64,000 nucleotides of DNA from assembly GCF_016599855.1 (NCBI RefSeq), contig NZ_CP067041.1, positions 5,766,001-5,830,000 on the forward strand, given 5' to 3'. Shown here piece after piece: positions 1-10,107 of this stretch; position 1 is the first letter of the stretch; every line of letters starts with the position of its first letter. The DNA is from Bradyrhizobium diazoefficiens. Its GTDB lineage: Bacteria > Pseudomonadota > Alphaproteobacteria > Rhizobiales > Xanthobacteraceae. The position numbers were made by a program, and so were the translations under genes. Below the pieces are notes generated by a model. It saw nothing but the letters and a program-made list of their open reading frames with translations. It ran no database searches and was not told the DNA's origin.

Positions 1-152
1 AGATCGTCCTCATCCGCGGGCGTGAACAGCACCTGCGCCGGACCACCGACGCGAAACCAGGTGAGCTCGGCGAGCGACGGGTTCGCAAGCAGCCGGCCGC
101 GAAGGTCAGGCATCGCGGCTTTGAGCGCCGGGGTGATGTCGGGGAAGCTCAT
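1..152 (-). CDS. murB: UDP-N-acetylenolpyruvoylglucosamine reductase, N-terminal part (cut by window edge)
   Basis: MurB reduces UDP-GlcNAc-enolpyruvate to UDP-MurNAc with NADPH and FAD in the cytoplasm. Only the first 50 codons are present; the gene reads out of the window to the left. The ATG is at 152-150 and the product begins [15 protein letters not shown]; the stretch [13 protein letters not shown] is the start of the FAD-binding fold seen at this place in MurB. It follows murC on the same strand, as expected for an alphaproteobacterial dcw cluster, but a palindromic repeat of about 100 bp separates the two. Identity rests on this short stretch plus the gene order. Confidence 0.85.
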   Translation of the reverse strand, partial: MSFPDITPALKAAMPDLRGRLLANPSLAELTWFRVGGPAQVLFTPADEDD

Positions 153-188
153 GCGGCGTCCTCGATTAAGACGGGCAAGCATTCTCCG

Positions 189-295
189 TTCCCTCCCCCC
201 TTGTGGGGGAGGATCAGGGAGGGGGGTAGCCCCAAGCGAGATCGGAGTTCGTGGCTACCCCTCTCCCCCGCCCTCCCCCACAAGGGGGGAGGGAG
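189..295. repeat. Palindromic repeat (CCCTCCCC family) between murC and murB
   Basis: Left arm at about 190-212 (CCCTCCCCCCTTGTGGGGGA) is mirrored by a right arm at about 271-294, and an inner pair GGGGTAGCC / GGCTACCCC lies between them, so the whole stretch can fold as one long hairpin. A related element with TCTCCCGCTTGCGGGAGAG arms lies at 35909-36060. It carries no gene. Confidence 0.75.
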
Positions 296-338
296 CGCAG
301 TTTGCCGTGTAGCGCGCAGTGAGGTTCTCATCAGCAAA

Positions 339-1742
339 CTACCCCAGCGCCTTTAATTCGTCCGGCAGCGCGTAGGCCCATTGCGTGATGTTGCCGGCAC
401 CGAGACACACGACGAGGTCGCCCGATTTGGCGAGCCCTTTGACAATACCCGCAAGCTCGCTCGCCGCCGGCAACGGGATCACTTCGCGATGGCCGTGTGC
501 GCGCAGGCCCGCGACGAAATGATCGCGATCGATGCCGTCGATCGGCGTCTCACCGGCGGCGTAGACGTCGGCGACAACAACCGCATCGGCATCGTTGAAG
601 CAGGTGCAGAATTCGTCGAACAGCGATTGCAGGCGGGTGTAGCGATGCGGCTGCACCACGGCGACGATTTTGCCATCGCTGGATTCCCGCGCCGCCTTCA
701 GCACCGCTGCGATCTCGACAGGGTGGTGACCGTAATCGTCGATCACGGTGACCCCGTTCCACTCGCCGGTCTTGGTGAAGCGCCGCTTGACGCCGCCGAA
801 GCCGGCGATCGCCTTGCGGATTGCATCATCTGAAACGCCAAGCTCGCGCGCGACCACAATCGCCGCCGTGGCGTTGGAGGCGTTGTGACGGCCCGGCATC
901 GGCAGCATGAGATCGGCGATCTCGTGCACGGCGCCCGTCTTGCGATCGCGGAACGCGACCTTGAATTTTGACCCGCCACCCATCGGCGTAAGATCGAGCA
1001 GCCGCACGTCGGCCTGCGGATTTTCGCCATAAGTGATGATGCGACGATCCTCGATCTTGCCGACGAGGGTCTGCACCACGGGGTGATCGATGCACATCAC
1101 CGCAAAGCCGTAGAACGGCAGGTTCTCGACGAAATGCCGAAACGCGTCCTGCACGGCGTCAAACGTCTTGAAGTGATCGAGATGCTCGGGGTCGACATTG
1201 GTGACGATCGCGACGTCGGTGGGCAGCTTCAGGAACGTGCCGTCGCTCTCGTCGGCCTCCACCACCATCCACTCGCCGGCCCCGAGACGCGCATTGGAGC
1301 CATAGGCGTTGATGATGCCGCCGTTGATCACGGTGGGATCGAGGCCGCCGGCATCGAGCAGCGTTGCGACCATCGTGGTCGTCGTGGTCTTGCCGTGCGT
1401 GCCGGCAATCGCGACGCAGCTCTTCAGCCGCATCAATTCGGCCAGCATCTCGGCACGTCGCACCACGGGAATGCGCCGCTCGCGCGCCGCCATCAGTTCC
1501 GGATTGTCGCGCTTGATCGCGGTGGACACGACCACGACCTCGGCACCGTCGACATTCTCCGCCTTGTGGCCGACGGAGACCTTTGCGCCCTTCTTGCGCA
1601 GGCGGTCGAGATTGTAATTGTCGGAGGCGTCCGAGCCCTGCACGGCGTAGCCGAGATTGGCCAGCACCTCCGCGATCCCGCTCATGCCGATCCCGCCGAT
1701 CCCGACGAAGTGGATGGGTCCGATCTCGCGCGGCAGTCTCAT
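339..1742 (-). CDS. murC: UDP-N-acetylmuramate--L-alanine ligase
   Basis: Cytoplasmic ATP-dependent ligase that adds L-Ala to UDP-MurNAc, the first amino acid of the peptidoglycan stem. The 467-residue product starts [20 protein letters not shown], the Rossmann-like UMAG-binding N-terminus of MurC, followed by the Mur ligase P-loop GTHGKTTTT near residue 107. I chose the ATG at 1742 because the in-frame extension upstream (to 1799) does not look like MurC and homologues begin at this motif. It lies 120 bp downstream of murG on the same strand, with no second promoter obvious to me. Length is normal for the family. Confidence 0.95.
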   Translation of the reverse strand: MRLPREIGPIHFVGIGGIGMSGIAEVLANLGYAVQGSDASDNYNLDRLRKKGAKVSVGHKAENVDGAEVVVVSTAIKRDNPELMAARERRIPVVRRAEMLAELMRLKSCVAIAGTHGKTTTTTMVATLLDAGGLDPTVINGGIINAYGSNARLGAGEWMVVEADESDGTFLKLPTDVAIVTNVDPEHLDHFKTFDAVQDAFRHFVENLPFYGFAVMCIDHPVVQTLVGKIEDRRIITYGENPQADVRLLDLTPMGGGSKFKVAFRDRKTGAVHEIADLMLPMPGRHNASNATAAIVVARELGVSDDAIRKAIAGFGGVKRRFTKTGEWNGVTVIDDYGHHPVEIAAVLKAARESSDGKIVAVVQPHRYTRLQSLFDEFCTCFNDADAVVVADVYAAGETPIDGIDRDHFVAGLRAHGHREVIPLPAASELAGIVKGLAKSGDLVVCLGAGNITQWAYALPDELKALG

Positions 1743-1862
1743 GCTCTGTTCCCTGACCTCGCCGCCTGAAGGACGGCGCCTGGCGAAGATCACGGCCAAA
1801 TCAGCCGCGCCGTTCTTACTGGATGCCCCGCTTTAGAAGGCGAAGACAAGGGCTTTTTCGCG

Positions 1863-2963
1863 TCAGATTCCCGCAACTTTGACCACGAGGTCGGCCAGCC
1901 GCTCGGCCGCATCGAGCCGGCCAGCCCCCTTTGCCGCCGCGGCCATGGCGGCAAGCCGCGCCGGCTCGGCCGCAAAGCCGGAGATCTCGGCGGCGAGACG
2001 GTCAGAGGTAAACTCACTCTGCGGAATGCGGACGGCGCCATCGACCTTGGCCAGCACGCCGGCATTGGCGAACTGGTCCTGATCGATCGAGCCCGGCAGC
2101 GGCACCAGGATCGAGGGCCGACCGATCGCGGCAAGCTCGGCCACGGTGCCGGCGCCGGAGCGCGACACCACGAGATGGTTGGACGCCAGCCGCGCCGGCA
2201 AATCCGTGAAGAACGGCGCGAGCTCGGCCTTGATCTTGAGCTTGCCGTAGACCGCACGCACGCGAGCCATGTCCTCGTCGCGGACCTGCTGGGTCAGGAT
2301 GAGCCGTCCCCACAGCGCGGGCTCGAGTCGTTCGATCGCACCCGGCACGATGTCCGCCATGATGCGCGCGCCCTGGCTGCCGCCGACGACGAGCAGGCGG
2401 AGCGGACCATTCACGTCGGGCGCGGCATACGGCACGGCAGCTGCCGCGAGAACTGCCGGCCGCATCGGCGTGCCGACCGTCGTGGTCTTTCTTGACAGCG
2501 CAGGATCGCGATCGAGTACGCCTGGCAACGACGTTGCAATGGCGCGGACACGGCCTGACAGGAAGCGGTTGGCGCGGCCGAGCACCGCGTTGGCATCGTG
2601 GATGATCCCGGGCACATGAGCGAATTTTGCCGCGACCAGCGGCGGCAGTGTCGGATAGCCGCCGAAGCCGACGACAGCCGCGGGCTTCAGTCGCTTGATC
2701 AGGCGATACGCTGACAGCGTGCCCGTGGCGAGCGTGAGGCCGGCATAAGCGATCTGAAGCGGATTGCGGCCGCGGGCGGTCTCGCTCGCGACGACGTCGA
2801 TCATGTCCTTGCTGAACAGCCCGCTGTAGCGCAGCGCGCGCTCGTCGGTGACGAGGCGCACGCGAAAGCCGCGCCGGATCAATTCGACGCCAAGCGCCTC
2901 GGCCGGAAACAGATGGCCGCCGGTGCCGCCCGCGGCGAGAAGAATCAAGGGGGAGGTGTCCAT
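1863..2963 (-). CDS. murG: UDP-N-acetylglucosamine--N-acetylmuramyl-(pentapeptide) pyrophosphoryl-undecaprenol N-acetylglucosamine transferase
   Basis: GT28 glycosyltransferase at the inner face of the membrane; it adds GlcNAc to lipid I to make lipid II. The 366-residue product begins MDTSPLILLAAGGTGGHLFP, with the glycine-rich GGTGGH acceptor loop, and has the second domain loop GGSQGA near residue 195 and the SGAGTVAELAAIGRPSILVP region near residue 270 that holds the UDP-GlcNAc binding residues. Length fits the family. It sits between ftsW and murC, and a repeat element separates it from ftsW. Confidence 0.95.
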   Translation of the reverse strand: MDTSPLILLAAGGTGGHLFPAEALGVELIRRGFRVRLVTDERALRYSGLFSKDMIDVVASETARGRNPLQIAYAGLTLATGTLSAYRLIKRLKPAAVVGFGGYPTLPPLVAAKFAHVPGIIHDANAVLGRANRFLSGRVRAIATSLPGVLDRDPALSRKTTTVGTPMRPAVLAAAAVPYAAPDVNGPLRLLVVGGSQGARIMADIVPGAIERLEPALWGRLILTQQVRDEDMARVRAVYGKLKIKAELAPFFTDLPARLASNHLVVSRSGAGTVAELAAIGRPSILVPLPGSIDQDQFANAGVLAKVDGAVRIPQSEFTSDRLAAEISGFAAEPARLAAMAAAAKGAGRLDAAERLADLVVKVAGI

Positions 2964-3009
2964 GGCGGGCGTTTTACAGGGAGTTTTCGGTCATTGCGAG
3001 CCGGGCGAT

Positions 3010-3140
3010 CGTGCCCCGGGCGCAGCGCAGCGCGCCGCACCTCGCGGCGTGGTGCGCTGCTGAACCGGGGCCCATACCAGCCGCATTTCTGGGTCCCGGC
3101 TCCGCGCTCCGCTTCGCTGCGCTTGTCCGGGACACGAGAG
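3010..3140. repeat. Palindromic repeat (CGTGCCCCGG...CCGGGACACG family), copy 1
   Basis: An element bounded by CGTGCCCCGG and CCGGGACACG with inner arms GCGCAGCGC / GTGGTGCGCTGC and GGGTCCCGGCTC. A second copy with the same layout is at 4383-4502. It begins about 45 bp upstream of murG and ends 4 bp from the ftsW stop codon, so it must be part of the dcw transcript. Confidence 0.8.
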
Positions 3141-3143
3141 CGA

Positions 3144-4295
3144 TCACGCGTAGCTGCGCATCGCCTCGGCATGGCCGCTGGCCTCGACCTCGGTGCGCGG
3201 GCGCAGCCGGGTCAGGGCCAGCATCATGCCGACGCCGTAAGACAGCGACACGATCGAGGAACCGCCGTACGAAATGAACGGCAGCGTCATGCCCTTGGCC
3301 GGGATGAGTTGCAAGTTCACCGACATGTTGATCGCAGCCTGCACGCCGAACAGGATCGCAAGACCCGAGGCCGCGAAGCGCGAGAACATGTCCTCATTGG
3401 CATAGGCGCGCGACAGCGTGCGGATCACGACGAAGGCGAACAGCGCCAGCATCGCGAGGCACAGGATGATGCCGAACTCTTCGGCGGCGACCGCGAACAC
3501 GAAGTCGGTGTGGCTGTCCGGCAGGCTGCGTTTTGCGATGCCCTCGCCCGGTCCGAGGCCGAACCAGCCACCGTTGTAGAAGGCTTCCATCGCGGTATCG
3601 ACCTGGAAGGTGTCGCCGGAGGCGGGATTCATGAAGCGCTTGATGCGGCCGGCGACATGCGGGACGAACAGGTAGGCGCTGAACAGACCGGCCGCGCCGA
3701 GGCCTGCGAGGCCGAATACCCAGATCATGCGCATGCCCGCGATGAAGAACAGCGAGCCCCACACCATCAGGATCAGCATGGTCTGGCCGAAGTCCGGCTC
3801 CATCACCAGCAGCGAGACCAGCATCAACAGCAGCACCAGCGCCATCGAGGTCGCGGGCATCTCCGGACGCTTGGTCGATTCCGCGAACAGCCAGGCCGCA
3901 ATGACGACGAAGGACGGTTTGGCGATTTCGGAGGCCTGGATGTTGACGCCGAGCAGCGTGATCCAGCGCCGCGAGCCCTTCACCTCGGGGCCGATCGCGA
4001 GCGTCACGACGATCAGGATGATGCTGACCGTAAAGATGATCAGCGCGCTTCGCCGGATCGAGCGCGGCGACAGAAAGGAGACGCCGACCAGCACCATGAA
4101 GGACGGCGCCAGGAACATCACGTGGCGGCTGAAGAAGTGGAAGGGATCGAGCCCGATGCGGGTGGCAACCGGCGGGCTCGCCGCCAGCGACAGGATGACC
4201 CCGGTCAGCATCAGCACCAGGATGGCCCCGAGCAGCGGCTTGTCGACGGTCCACCACCACTCGGTAAAGGGGGTGCGTTCTTCACGGGAGAGCAT
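3144..4295 (-). CDS. ftsW: Septal peptidoglycan polymerase FtsW (SEDS family)
   Basis: SEDS glycosyltransferase that polymerises lipid II at the septum together with FtsI. The 383-residue product has about ten hydrophobic segments. Recognisable SEDS parts are KGSRRWI near residue 110, a conserved EIAKPSFV stretch, the long periplasmic loop with GWFGLGPGEGIAKRSLPDSHTDF (residues about 245-267, shown here only in part as GPGEGIAKRSLPDSHTDF) and PFISYGGSS near residue 335. It lies between murD and murG, the usual alphaproteobacterial place. Both flanks carry copies of the same palindromic repeat. Confidence 0.95.
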   Translation of the reverse strand: MLSREERTPFTEWWWTVDKPLLGAILVLMLTGVILSLAASPPVATRIGLDPFHFFSRHVMFLAPSFMVLVGVSFLSPRSIRRSALIIFTVSIILIVVTLAIGPEVKGSRRWITLLGVNIQASEIAKPSFVVIAAWLFAESTKRPEMPATSMALVLLLMLVSLLVMEPDFGQTMLILMVWGSLFFIAGMRMIWVFGLAGLGAAGLFSAYLFVPHVAGRIKRFMNPASGDTFQVDTAMEAFYNGGWFGLGPGEGIAKRSLPDSHTDFVFAVAAEEFGIILCLAMLALFAFVVIRTLSRAYANEDMFSRFAASGLAILFGVQAAINMSVNLQLIPAKGMTLPFISYGGSSIVSLSYGVGMMLALTRLRPRTEVEASGHAEAMRSYA

Positions 4296-4382
4296 GGGCG
4301 GCCGCTTTCGGACAGAGGTCCGTTCATTGGTCGCCGAGGTTGGTTACCGGGAGGTTAAGAGAATGAATGAAGTTGTGGAGAG

Positions 4383-4502
4383 TCTCGTGCCCCGGACGCA
4401 GCGCAGCGCGCCGCTTCTTCGCGGCGTGGTGCGCTGCAGAGCCGGGGTCCATTGCGGCTTCTGGGTCCCGGCTCGTGCTACGCGCGTCCGGGATACGAGA
4501 GC
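4383..4502. repeat. Palindromic repeat (CGTGCCCCGG family), copy 2
   Basis: Second copy of the element at 3010-3140, with the same CCGGACGCAGCGCAGCGCG left part and GCGTCCGGGATACGAGAGC right part. It fills the murD-ftsW gap and ends 2 bp before the murD stop codon. Confidence 0.8.
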
Positions 4503-4504
4503 GC

Positions 4505-5902
4505 TCACACCACCGCCTTCACACCCGGCAGCGCCTGCACCAGCTCGCGGAACCTTGTGCCGCGGATTTCGAAGTTGCGGTACTGGTCGAAGGAGGCGCA
4601 GGCCGGCGACAACAGCACGACGGCGTCCGTGAGCCCGGAGGCTTCCGCATCGCGTGCGGCGTGCTCAACGGCGACATCGAGCGTGTGACTGATCTCATGC
4701 GCGACCATACCCAGCGTGCCGGAAAATTCCTGCGCGGCTTCGCCGATCAGATAGGCCTTGCGGATGCGCGGGAAGAAGCCGGTGAGGCCAGTGATGCCGC
4801 CCGCCTTCGGCTTGCCCCCCGTGATCCAGAAGATATCGGCAAAGGACGAGAGCGCATGCGCGGTGGCATCCGCATTGGTGCCCTTGGAATCGTTGACGAA
4901 CAGCACGTTGCCGCGGCGGCCGACCTGCTCCATGCGGTGCGCCAGCCCCGGAAAGCTGCGCAGGCCGTTCTGCAAGACATCGAGGCTGATGCCCATCGCG
5001 AGCGCGGCAGCGGCTGCACACGCCGCGTTCTGCGCATTGTGGAGGCCGCGCAGCGAGCCGATGCCGCCGAGCGTGGCGATCTCGCTGCGGGCGCCGCCGG
5101 AGGTGCGCACGATGATGCCGTGCTCGACATGGATGCCGCTCGCCAGCGGATTCTTCACGGAGACGCGCACCACATTCTTGCCGGCGCGGTCGAGCCGGTC
5201 GGCGATGTCGCGGCAATAGCCGTCGTCGACGCCGACGATCGACGTGCCGCCTGCCTGCACGCCGGCGACGAGGTGCTCTTTCACTGCGGCGTAATGCGCG
5301 ACCGTACCGTGTCGATCGATATGGTCTTCGCTGACATTGAGCAAAATACCGACCGAGGGATCGAGCGAGGGCGTGAGGTCGATCTGGTAGGACGACATCT
5401 CGATGACGTGGACACGGCCCATGCGGGGCGGCTCCAGCGACAGGATCGCGGTGCCGATATTGCCGCCCATCTGGGTGTCGTAGCCCGCCACTTTGGTCAG
5501 ATGCGCGATCAGCGCGGTCGTGGTCGATTTGCCGTTGGTGCCCGTGACGGCGACGAACGGCGCGTTCGGTGCGTGCCGCCGCCGCTCGCGGCAGAACAGC
5601 TCGATGTCGCCGATCACCTCGACGCCCGCCTCGCGTGCTTTCAGCACGCTCCAGTGCGGCACGGGATGCGTGAGCGGCACGCCGGGCGCGAGCACGAGCG
5701 CCGCGAAATTCGACCATGAAACATTGCGCAGATCGGCGGTGATGAACCCGGCCTGCACCGCCTTGGCGACGTTCTCGGCATTGTCGTCGGCCGCGATCAC
5801 CTCGGCGCCGCCGGCCTTCAGCGCATGGCAGGAGGCGAGCCCCGAGCCGCCGAGGCCGAACACCGCGACCGTCTTGCCGGCGAAGGATGTGACAGGGATC
5901 AT
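4505..5902 (-). CDS. murD: UDP-N-acetylmuramoylalanine--D-glutamate ligase
   Basis: Cytoplasmic ATP-dependent ligase that adds D-Glu to UDP-MurNAc-L-Ala. The 465-residue product has the N-terminal dinucleotide-like fold [10 protein letters not shown] (about residue 14), the Mur ligase P-loop GTNGKST (about residue 122), the central HNAQNAACA stretch and the C-terminal domain with DSKGTNADA (about residue 330). It starts 10 bp after the mraY stop, which suggests translational coupling within the dcw operon. Confidence 0.95.
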   Translation of the reverse strand: MIPVTSFAGKTVAVFGLGGSGLASCHALKAGGAEVIAADDNAENVAKAVQAGFITADLRNVSWSNFAALVLAPGVPLTHPVPHWSVLKAREAGVEVIGDIELFCRERRRHAPNAPFVAVTGTNGKSTTTALIAHLTKVAGYDTQMGGNIGTAILSLEPPRMGRVHVIEMSSYQIDLTPSLDPSVGILLNVSEDHIDRHGTVAHYAAVKEHLVAGVQAGGTSIVGVDDGYCRDIADRLDRAGKNVVRVSVKNPLASGIHVEHGIIVRTSGGARSEIATLGGIGSLRGLHNAQNAACAAAAALAMGISLDVLQNGLRSFPGLAHRMEQVGRRGNVLFVNDSKGTNADATAHALSSFADIFWITGGKPKAGGITGLTGFFPRIRKAYLIGEAAQEFSGTLGMVAHEISHTLDVAVEHAARDAEASGLTDAVVLLSPACASFDQYRNFEIRGTRFRELVQALPGVKAVV

Positions 5903-5912
5903 CGTGGTACCG

Positions 5913-7016
5913 TCAGCGCAGCTTCAGCGTGGACAGCCCGGCGAGCGCCAGCATCACCGCGATGATCCAGAACCGGATCACGATCTGCGGCTCGGTCCAG
6001 CCGAGCTGCTCGAAATGGTGGTGGATCGGCGCCATGCGGAAGATGCGCTTTCCCGTCAGCTTGAACGACACCACCTGCACGATGACGGAGACCGCTTCCA
6101 GCACGAACAGGCCGCCGATCACCGCAAGCACGATCTCGTGCTTCACCGCGACCGCGATCGAACCCAGCATGCCGCCGAGCGCGAGCGAGCCTGTGTCGCC
6201 CATGAAGATCGAAGCCGGTGGCGCATTGAACCAGAGAAAACCAAGGCCGGCTCCCAGCAGCGCGCCACAGAGCACCGCAAGCTCGCCGGTGCCGGCGACG
6301 TATTTGATCTGCAGATAGTCGGCGAACACCGCGTTGCCGGCGAGATAGGCGATCATCGCAAAGCTCGCGGTGGCGATCATCACCGGCACGATGGCGAGGC
6401 CATCGAGACCGTCGGTAAGGTTCACCGCATTGCCGGCGCCGACGATGACGAAGGCGCCGAAGAAGATGAAGAACCAGCCGAAATGCAGCACCGTGTCCTT
6501 CAGGAAGGGAATCGTCAGCGCGGTCGAGGCGGGATCGCGGTTCAGCCGCACCAGCGCATAGCAGGCGGCGAGCGCGATGATCGCCTCGATCAGCAGGCGA
6601 AGCTTGCCGCCGAACCCGCTCGTGGTCTGCTTGGTCACCTTGAGGTAGTCGTCATAGAAGCCGACGAAGCCAAAGCCGAGCGTCACCGCGAGCACGATCC
6701 AGACATAGGGATTGAGCGGATTGCACCACAGCACGGTGCCGACCGTGAGGCCGGACAGGATCATCAGGCCGCCCATAGTGGGCGTGCCCTTCTTGGCAAG
6801 ATGCGATTGCGGACCGTCGGTACGGATCGGCTGGCCCTTGCCCTGGCGGATGCGCAGATGATCGATGATCCAGGGTCCGAACAGGAACACGAACAGCGCG
6901 CCGGTGACGACGGCGCCGCCGGTGCGGAAGGTGATGTAGCGAAAGACGTTCAGAACGGTGCGCACTGCACCGAAGTTCGGAAATGTGTTGGAGAGCTCGA
7001 TCAGCCAGTAAAACAT
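5913..7016 (-). CDS. mraY: Phospho-N-acetylmuramoyl-pentapeptide-transferase
   Basis: Integral membrane enzyme that moves phospho-MurNAc-pentapeptide from UDP to undecaprenyl phosphate, giving lipid I. The 367-residue product has about ten membrane segments and the family signatures FYDDYLKV (catalytic aspartates, near residue 120), [10 protein letters not shown] (near 199), [12 protein letters not shown] (near 273) and APIHHHFE (near 332). The start ATG follows a 176-bp gap after murF in which I see no gene; murD follows 10 bp downstream. Confidence 0.96.
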   Translation of the reverse strand: MFYWLIELSNTFPNFGAVRTVLNVFRYITFRTGGAVVTGALFVFLFGPWIIDHLRIRQGKGQPIRTDGPQSHLAKKGTPTMGGLMILSGLTVGTVLWCNPLNPYVWIVLAVTLGFGFVGFYDDYLKVTKQTTSGFGGKLRLLIEAIIALAACYALVRLNRDPASTALTIPFLKDTVLHFGWFFIFFGAFVIVGAGNAVNLTDGLDGLAIVPVMIATASFAMIAYLAGNAVFADYLQIKYVAGTGELAVLCGALLGAGLGFLWFNAPPASIFMGDTGSLALGGMLGSIAVAVKHEIVLAVIGGLFVLEAVSVIVQVVSFKLTGKRIFRMAPIHHHFEQLGWTEPQIVIRFWIIAVMLALAGLSTLKLR

Positions 7017-7192
7017 TCAGACGGTCCTATGGCGCCTTTCGCACGCAGGCATTTTTCAGACACAGATTTGGCGTCACGCGCATTCGCTGGTGTTCATCAT
7101 GGGGCGGGCGACCTCCAGGAACTTGACGACAAGAAACCTGCCGGCCTCGGGCCGCAAACGGTGGGATTCGGGAACAGCGCCTTCCAAGCAGT

Positions 7193-8572
7193 TTACGCCT
7201 TTGCCTGCAAGGCGGCCACTAGGCCCGGCACAAACTTGTTGACCCAGAACATCTTCTTGCTGCCCTTGACAACCACGACATCGCCTGTCTTCAGCAGGCC
7301 CGCGACCTCGCCCGGCTTCAGCGTGGCGGGATCATCGTGCCAGCCGAGCCCTTTGCCGGCGGGAAGCGCGTCATAGAGGTGACGCATCAGTGGGCCGACG
7401 CAATAGATCCCGTCGATGCCTTCGAGATGTGTGGCCAGCGCGGTATGGTAGCTGGGTGCGTCGTCGCCGAGTTCCAGCATGTCGCCCAGCACCGCAATGC
7501 GGCGGCCGCCCGTCATGTTGCGCGCCCGGAGACTTTGCAGCGCAGCCGCAACGCTCGCAGGATTGCCGTTGAAGCTGTCGTCGATCACGGTGACGCCGCC
7601 GACCGCCTGCTCGACGCCGCGGCCGGTCATGGCGCCGACGCGGTCGAGCTTGATCGCGAGCGTCGCGACATCGCGATGGGCGGCATGGATGGAAGCGAGC
7701 GCGGCGAGCGCATTCTGCACGCGGTGTGGCGCGCCCGGCGTGAGGCTGAAGGCGATCTCCTTCTTGCCGATCGCGGCCACGACCTGCCAGCTCTCGCCAT
7801 GCGGGGCGTGCGCGACCTCGTGCACCTCGGCCTTCTCGCCGAAGCGCACCACCTTGCCCTTCCAGTCGGGCGCCTTGATCCCGGCCGGCAGCACCAGCAC
7901 GCCGCCCTCGGGCAGGCCGAGCGCGATCGACACCTTCTCGCGACGGATCGCGTCGAGCGAACCGAGCTTTTCCAGATGCACCGGCTGGACGTTGACGATG
8001 AGCGCGACCGTCGGCCGCGTCAATTCGCTGAGCCGCGCAATCTCACCTCGCTGGTTCATGCCCATCTCGACGATCCAGAGGCTGGCATCCGGCCGGGCGT
8101 TGCACAGCGTCAGCGGCACGCCCCAGAAATTGTTGAAGCTCGCGGGGCTCGCGTAGGCATTGGGATAGGCCGCCAGAAATTCCTTGGTGCTGGTCTTGCC
8201 GGCGCTGCCGGTGAGACCGATCACCGGGCCAGTGAAGCGCGCGCGTGCGGCGCGTGCGAGGCCCCAGAGGCCGTCGATCAGCGTGTCCTTGACGACGATC
8301 TGCGGAACACGAATGCCCGCGATCGCGTGCGGCACGATCATCGCGACCGCGCCGGAGGCTTCCGCCTTGTCGGCGAACTCCCAACCGTCGCGCGCGCTGG
8401 CGAAGGCCGAGATGAAGCCGCCGCTCGGCGTGCCGCTCAGCGCCACGAACAGGCTGCCCGGTTTCACCAGCCGGCTGTCCTGGGTGACGAAGTCAATCTC
8501 AGTGTCTGGAAATGATCCGGTCGCGCCAAGCGCGCGCGCCACCTCGGCAACCGTCCATAATGGCCCGCTCAT
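7193..8572 (-). CDS. murF: UDP-N-acetylmuramoyl-tripeptide--D-alanyl-D-alanine ligase
   Basis: Cytoplasmic ligase that adds D-Ala-D-Ala to UDP-MurNAc-tripeptide. The product has 459 residues from the ATG at 8572, begins MSGPLWTVAEVARALGATGS, and carries the P-loop GSAGKTSTKE (about residue 115) and the C-terminal region VIDDSFNGNPASV. The upstream in-frame extension lies inside murE and is not coding in this frame. The start overlaps the murE stop in an ATGA arrangement (8569-8572), which indicates translational coupling. Confidence 0.95.
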   Translation of the reverse strand: MSGPLWTVAEVARALGATGSFPDTEIDFVTQDSRLVKPGSLFVALSGTPSGGFISAFASARDGWEFADKAEASGAVAMIVPHAIAGIRVPQIVVKDTLIDGLWGLARAARARFTGPVIGLTGSAGKTSTKEFLAAYPNAYASPASFNNFWGVPLTLCNARPDASLWIVEMGMNQRGEIARLSELTRPTVALIVNVQPVHLEKLGSLDAIRREKVSIALGLPEGGVLVLPAGIKAPDWKGKVVRFGEKAEVHEVAHAPHGESWQVVAAIGKKEIAFSLTPGAPHRVQNALAALASIHAAHRDVATLAIKLDRVGAMTGRGVEQAVGGVTVIDDSFNGNPASVAAALQSLRARNMTGGRRIAVLGDMLELGDDAPSYHTALATHLEGIDGIYCVGPLMRHLYDALPAGKGLGWHDDPATLKPGEVAGLLKTGDVVVVKGSKKMFWVNKFVPGLVAALQAKA

Positions 8573-10026
8573 GCGACCCTCAATGCTAGTGCGGCAGCAA
8601 CCGCCTCGTGATCGCTGAACGGCAGGACCTCGCCGCCGACGATCTGCCCGGTCTCGTGGCCCTTGCCGGCGACGAGCAGCGCATCGCCATCTTCCAGCTC
8701 CTCGATCGCTGCGCGGATTGCGGCCGCGCGGTCGCCGATTTCGCACGCACCCTTCGCGGTGGCGAGGATCGCGGCGCGAATGGCTTCCGGCTTTTCGCTG
8801 CGCGGATTGTCGTCGGTGATGATGACGCGATCGGCATTCTCCGCCGCGATCTCGCCCATGATCGGCCGCTTGCCGGCGTCGCGATCGCCGCCGGCGCCGA
8901 ACACGACGATCAGCCTGCGCTTGGTATAGGGCCGCAGCGCCTGCAACGCTTTGGCCAGCGCGTCGGGCTTGTGCGCGTAGTCAACGAAGATCGGTGCACC
9001 GTTGCGTTCGCCGACGCGCTCGAGCCGGCCCTTGGCGCCTTGGAGATGTTCGAGGCTCGCAAGCACGTCGGCTGCGTCGCTGCCGGTGCCGATCGCAAGG
9101 CCGGCCGACACCAGCGCATTCTCGATCTGGAATTCGCCGACCAGCGGCAGCCGGACCGCATACCGCTTGCCGCGATGTTCGAGCGCAAGCTTTTGCGAGA
9201 AACCCTCGACCACCGCGTCGGCAAGACGAATGCCCTCGCCTGCCCGGTCGCCGTTGCGGCCGACCGCCATCACGCGCAGACCGCGCGCCTTCGCGGCGTC
9301 GATCGCCTCCGCCGAGCAATCATGATCGGTCGAGATCACCGCCGCGCCACCGGGCAGCACGAGCTCGCGGAACAGCCTGAGTTTTGCCGAAAGATAGTGC
9401 GCGACGCTTGGATGATAATCCATGTGGTCGCGCGAGAGGTTGGTGAAGCCGCCGGCGGAGACGCGCACGCCATCGAGCCGATATTGGTCGAGGCCGTGCG
9501 AGGACGCCTCGAACGCGAGATGCGTCACGCCCTCGCGCGCGACCTCGTCGAGCTGCCGGTGCAGCGCGATCGGATCCGGCGTCGTCAGCGAACCATAGAC
9601 GGTGCGTTTCGGCGAGACGAGGCCGATGGTGCCGATGCTGGCCGAGGCGTGGCCGAGCCGCTCCCAAATCTGGCGCGTGAACGCGGCGACCGAGGTCTTG
9701 CCGCTGGTTCCGGTCACCGCGGCGATCGTCGCCGGTTGCGCCGGAAAAAATCTTGCGGCGGCCAGCGCCAACGCGCGGCGCGGATTGCTGACCGTGACGA
9801 ACGGCACCTTGCAGCCGTCAGGCGCATGGTCGCCAACCACAGCCGCCGCGCCGGCCGCAATCGCAGCATCGATGAAGCGCGCGCCATCGGTCTTGCTGCC
9901 GGCGAGCGCGAAAAAGAGATCGCCGGGTTTGACCACGCGGCTGTCGAGCGCGACGCCGGTCACATCGAGCGCCGCGAGAGCGGGCTCGATTGCGGCATCA
10001 TTGCCTAAGAGGTCACGCAGCTTCAT
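8569..10026 (-). CDS. murE: UDP-N-acetylmuramoyl-L-alanyl-D-glutamate--2,6-diaminopimelate ligase
   Basis: Adds meso-diaminopimelate to UDP-MurNAc-dipeptide. The 485-residue product has the P-loop GTSGKTS (about residue 106) and the DNPR motif (ITDDNPRSE, about residue 404), which in known MurE enzymes marks meso-DAP rather than L-Lys as substrate, in keeping with a Gram-negative wall. It also has HGLDQYRLDGV and the C-terminal GKGHET. Its stop overlaps the murF start by 4 bp; the gap to ftsI is 81 bp. Confidence 0.96.
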   Translation of the reverse strand: MKLRDLLGNDAAIEPALAALDVTGVALDSRVVKPGDLFFALAGSKTDGARFIDAAIAAGAAAVVGDHAPDGCKVPFVTVSNPRRALALAAARFFPAQPATIAAVTGTSGKTSVAAFTRQIWERLGHASASIGTIGLVSPKRTVYGSLTTPDPIALHRQLDEVAREGVTHLAFEASSHGLDQYRLDGVRVSAGGFTNLSRDHMDYHPSVAHYLSAKLRLFRELVLPGGAAVISTDHDCSAEAIDAAKARGLRVMAVGRNGDRAGEGIRLADAVVEGFSQKLALEHRGKRYAVRLPLVGEFQIENALVSAGLAIGTGSDAADVLASLEHLQGAKGRLERVGERNGAPIFVDYAHKPDALAKALQALRPYTKRRLIVVFGAGGDRDAGKRPIMGEIAAENADRVIITDDNPRSEKPEAIRAAILATAKGACEIGDRAAAIRAAIEELEDGDALLVAGKGHETGQIVGGEVLPFSDHEAVAAALALRVA

Positions 10027-10107
10027 GGTCTTCCAGTCGCCGTGCCCGACAGCCGAATCTGAGAGAAAATCCCCGACTCAGCGGCGGCTACGGCCCTACC
10101 CGATTGA

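Noticed and set aside
2913..4358. 481-codon open frame on the plus strand across ftsW
   Set aside because: Antisense frame of a G+C-rich gene; product rich in Arg, His, Asp and Gln with no fold signs, while the other strand encodes FtsW.
5493..7376. 627-codon open frame on the plus strand across murD and mraY
   Set aside because: Shadow of MurD/MraY; composition typical of antisense frames.
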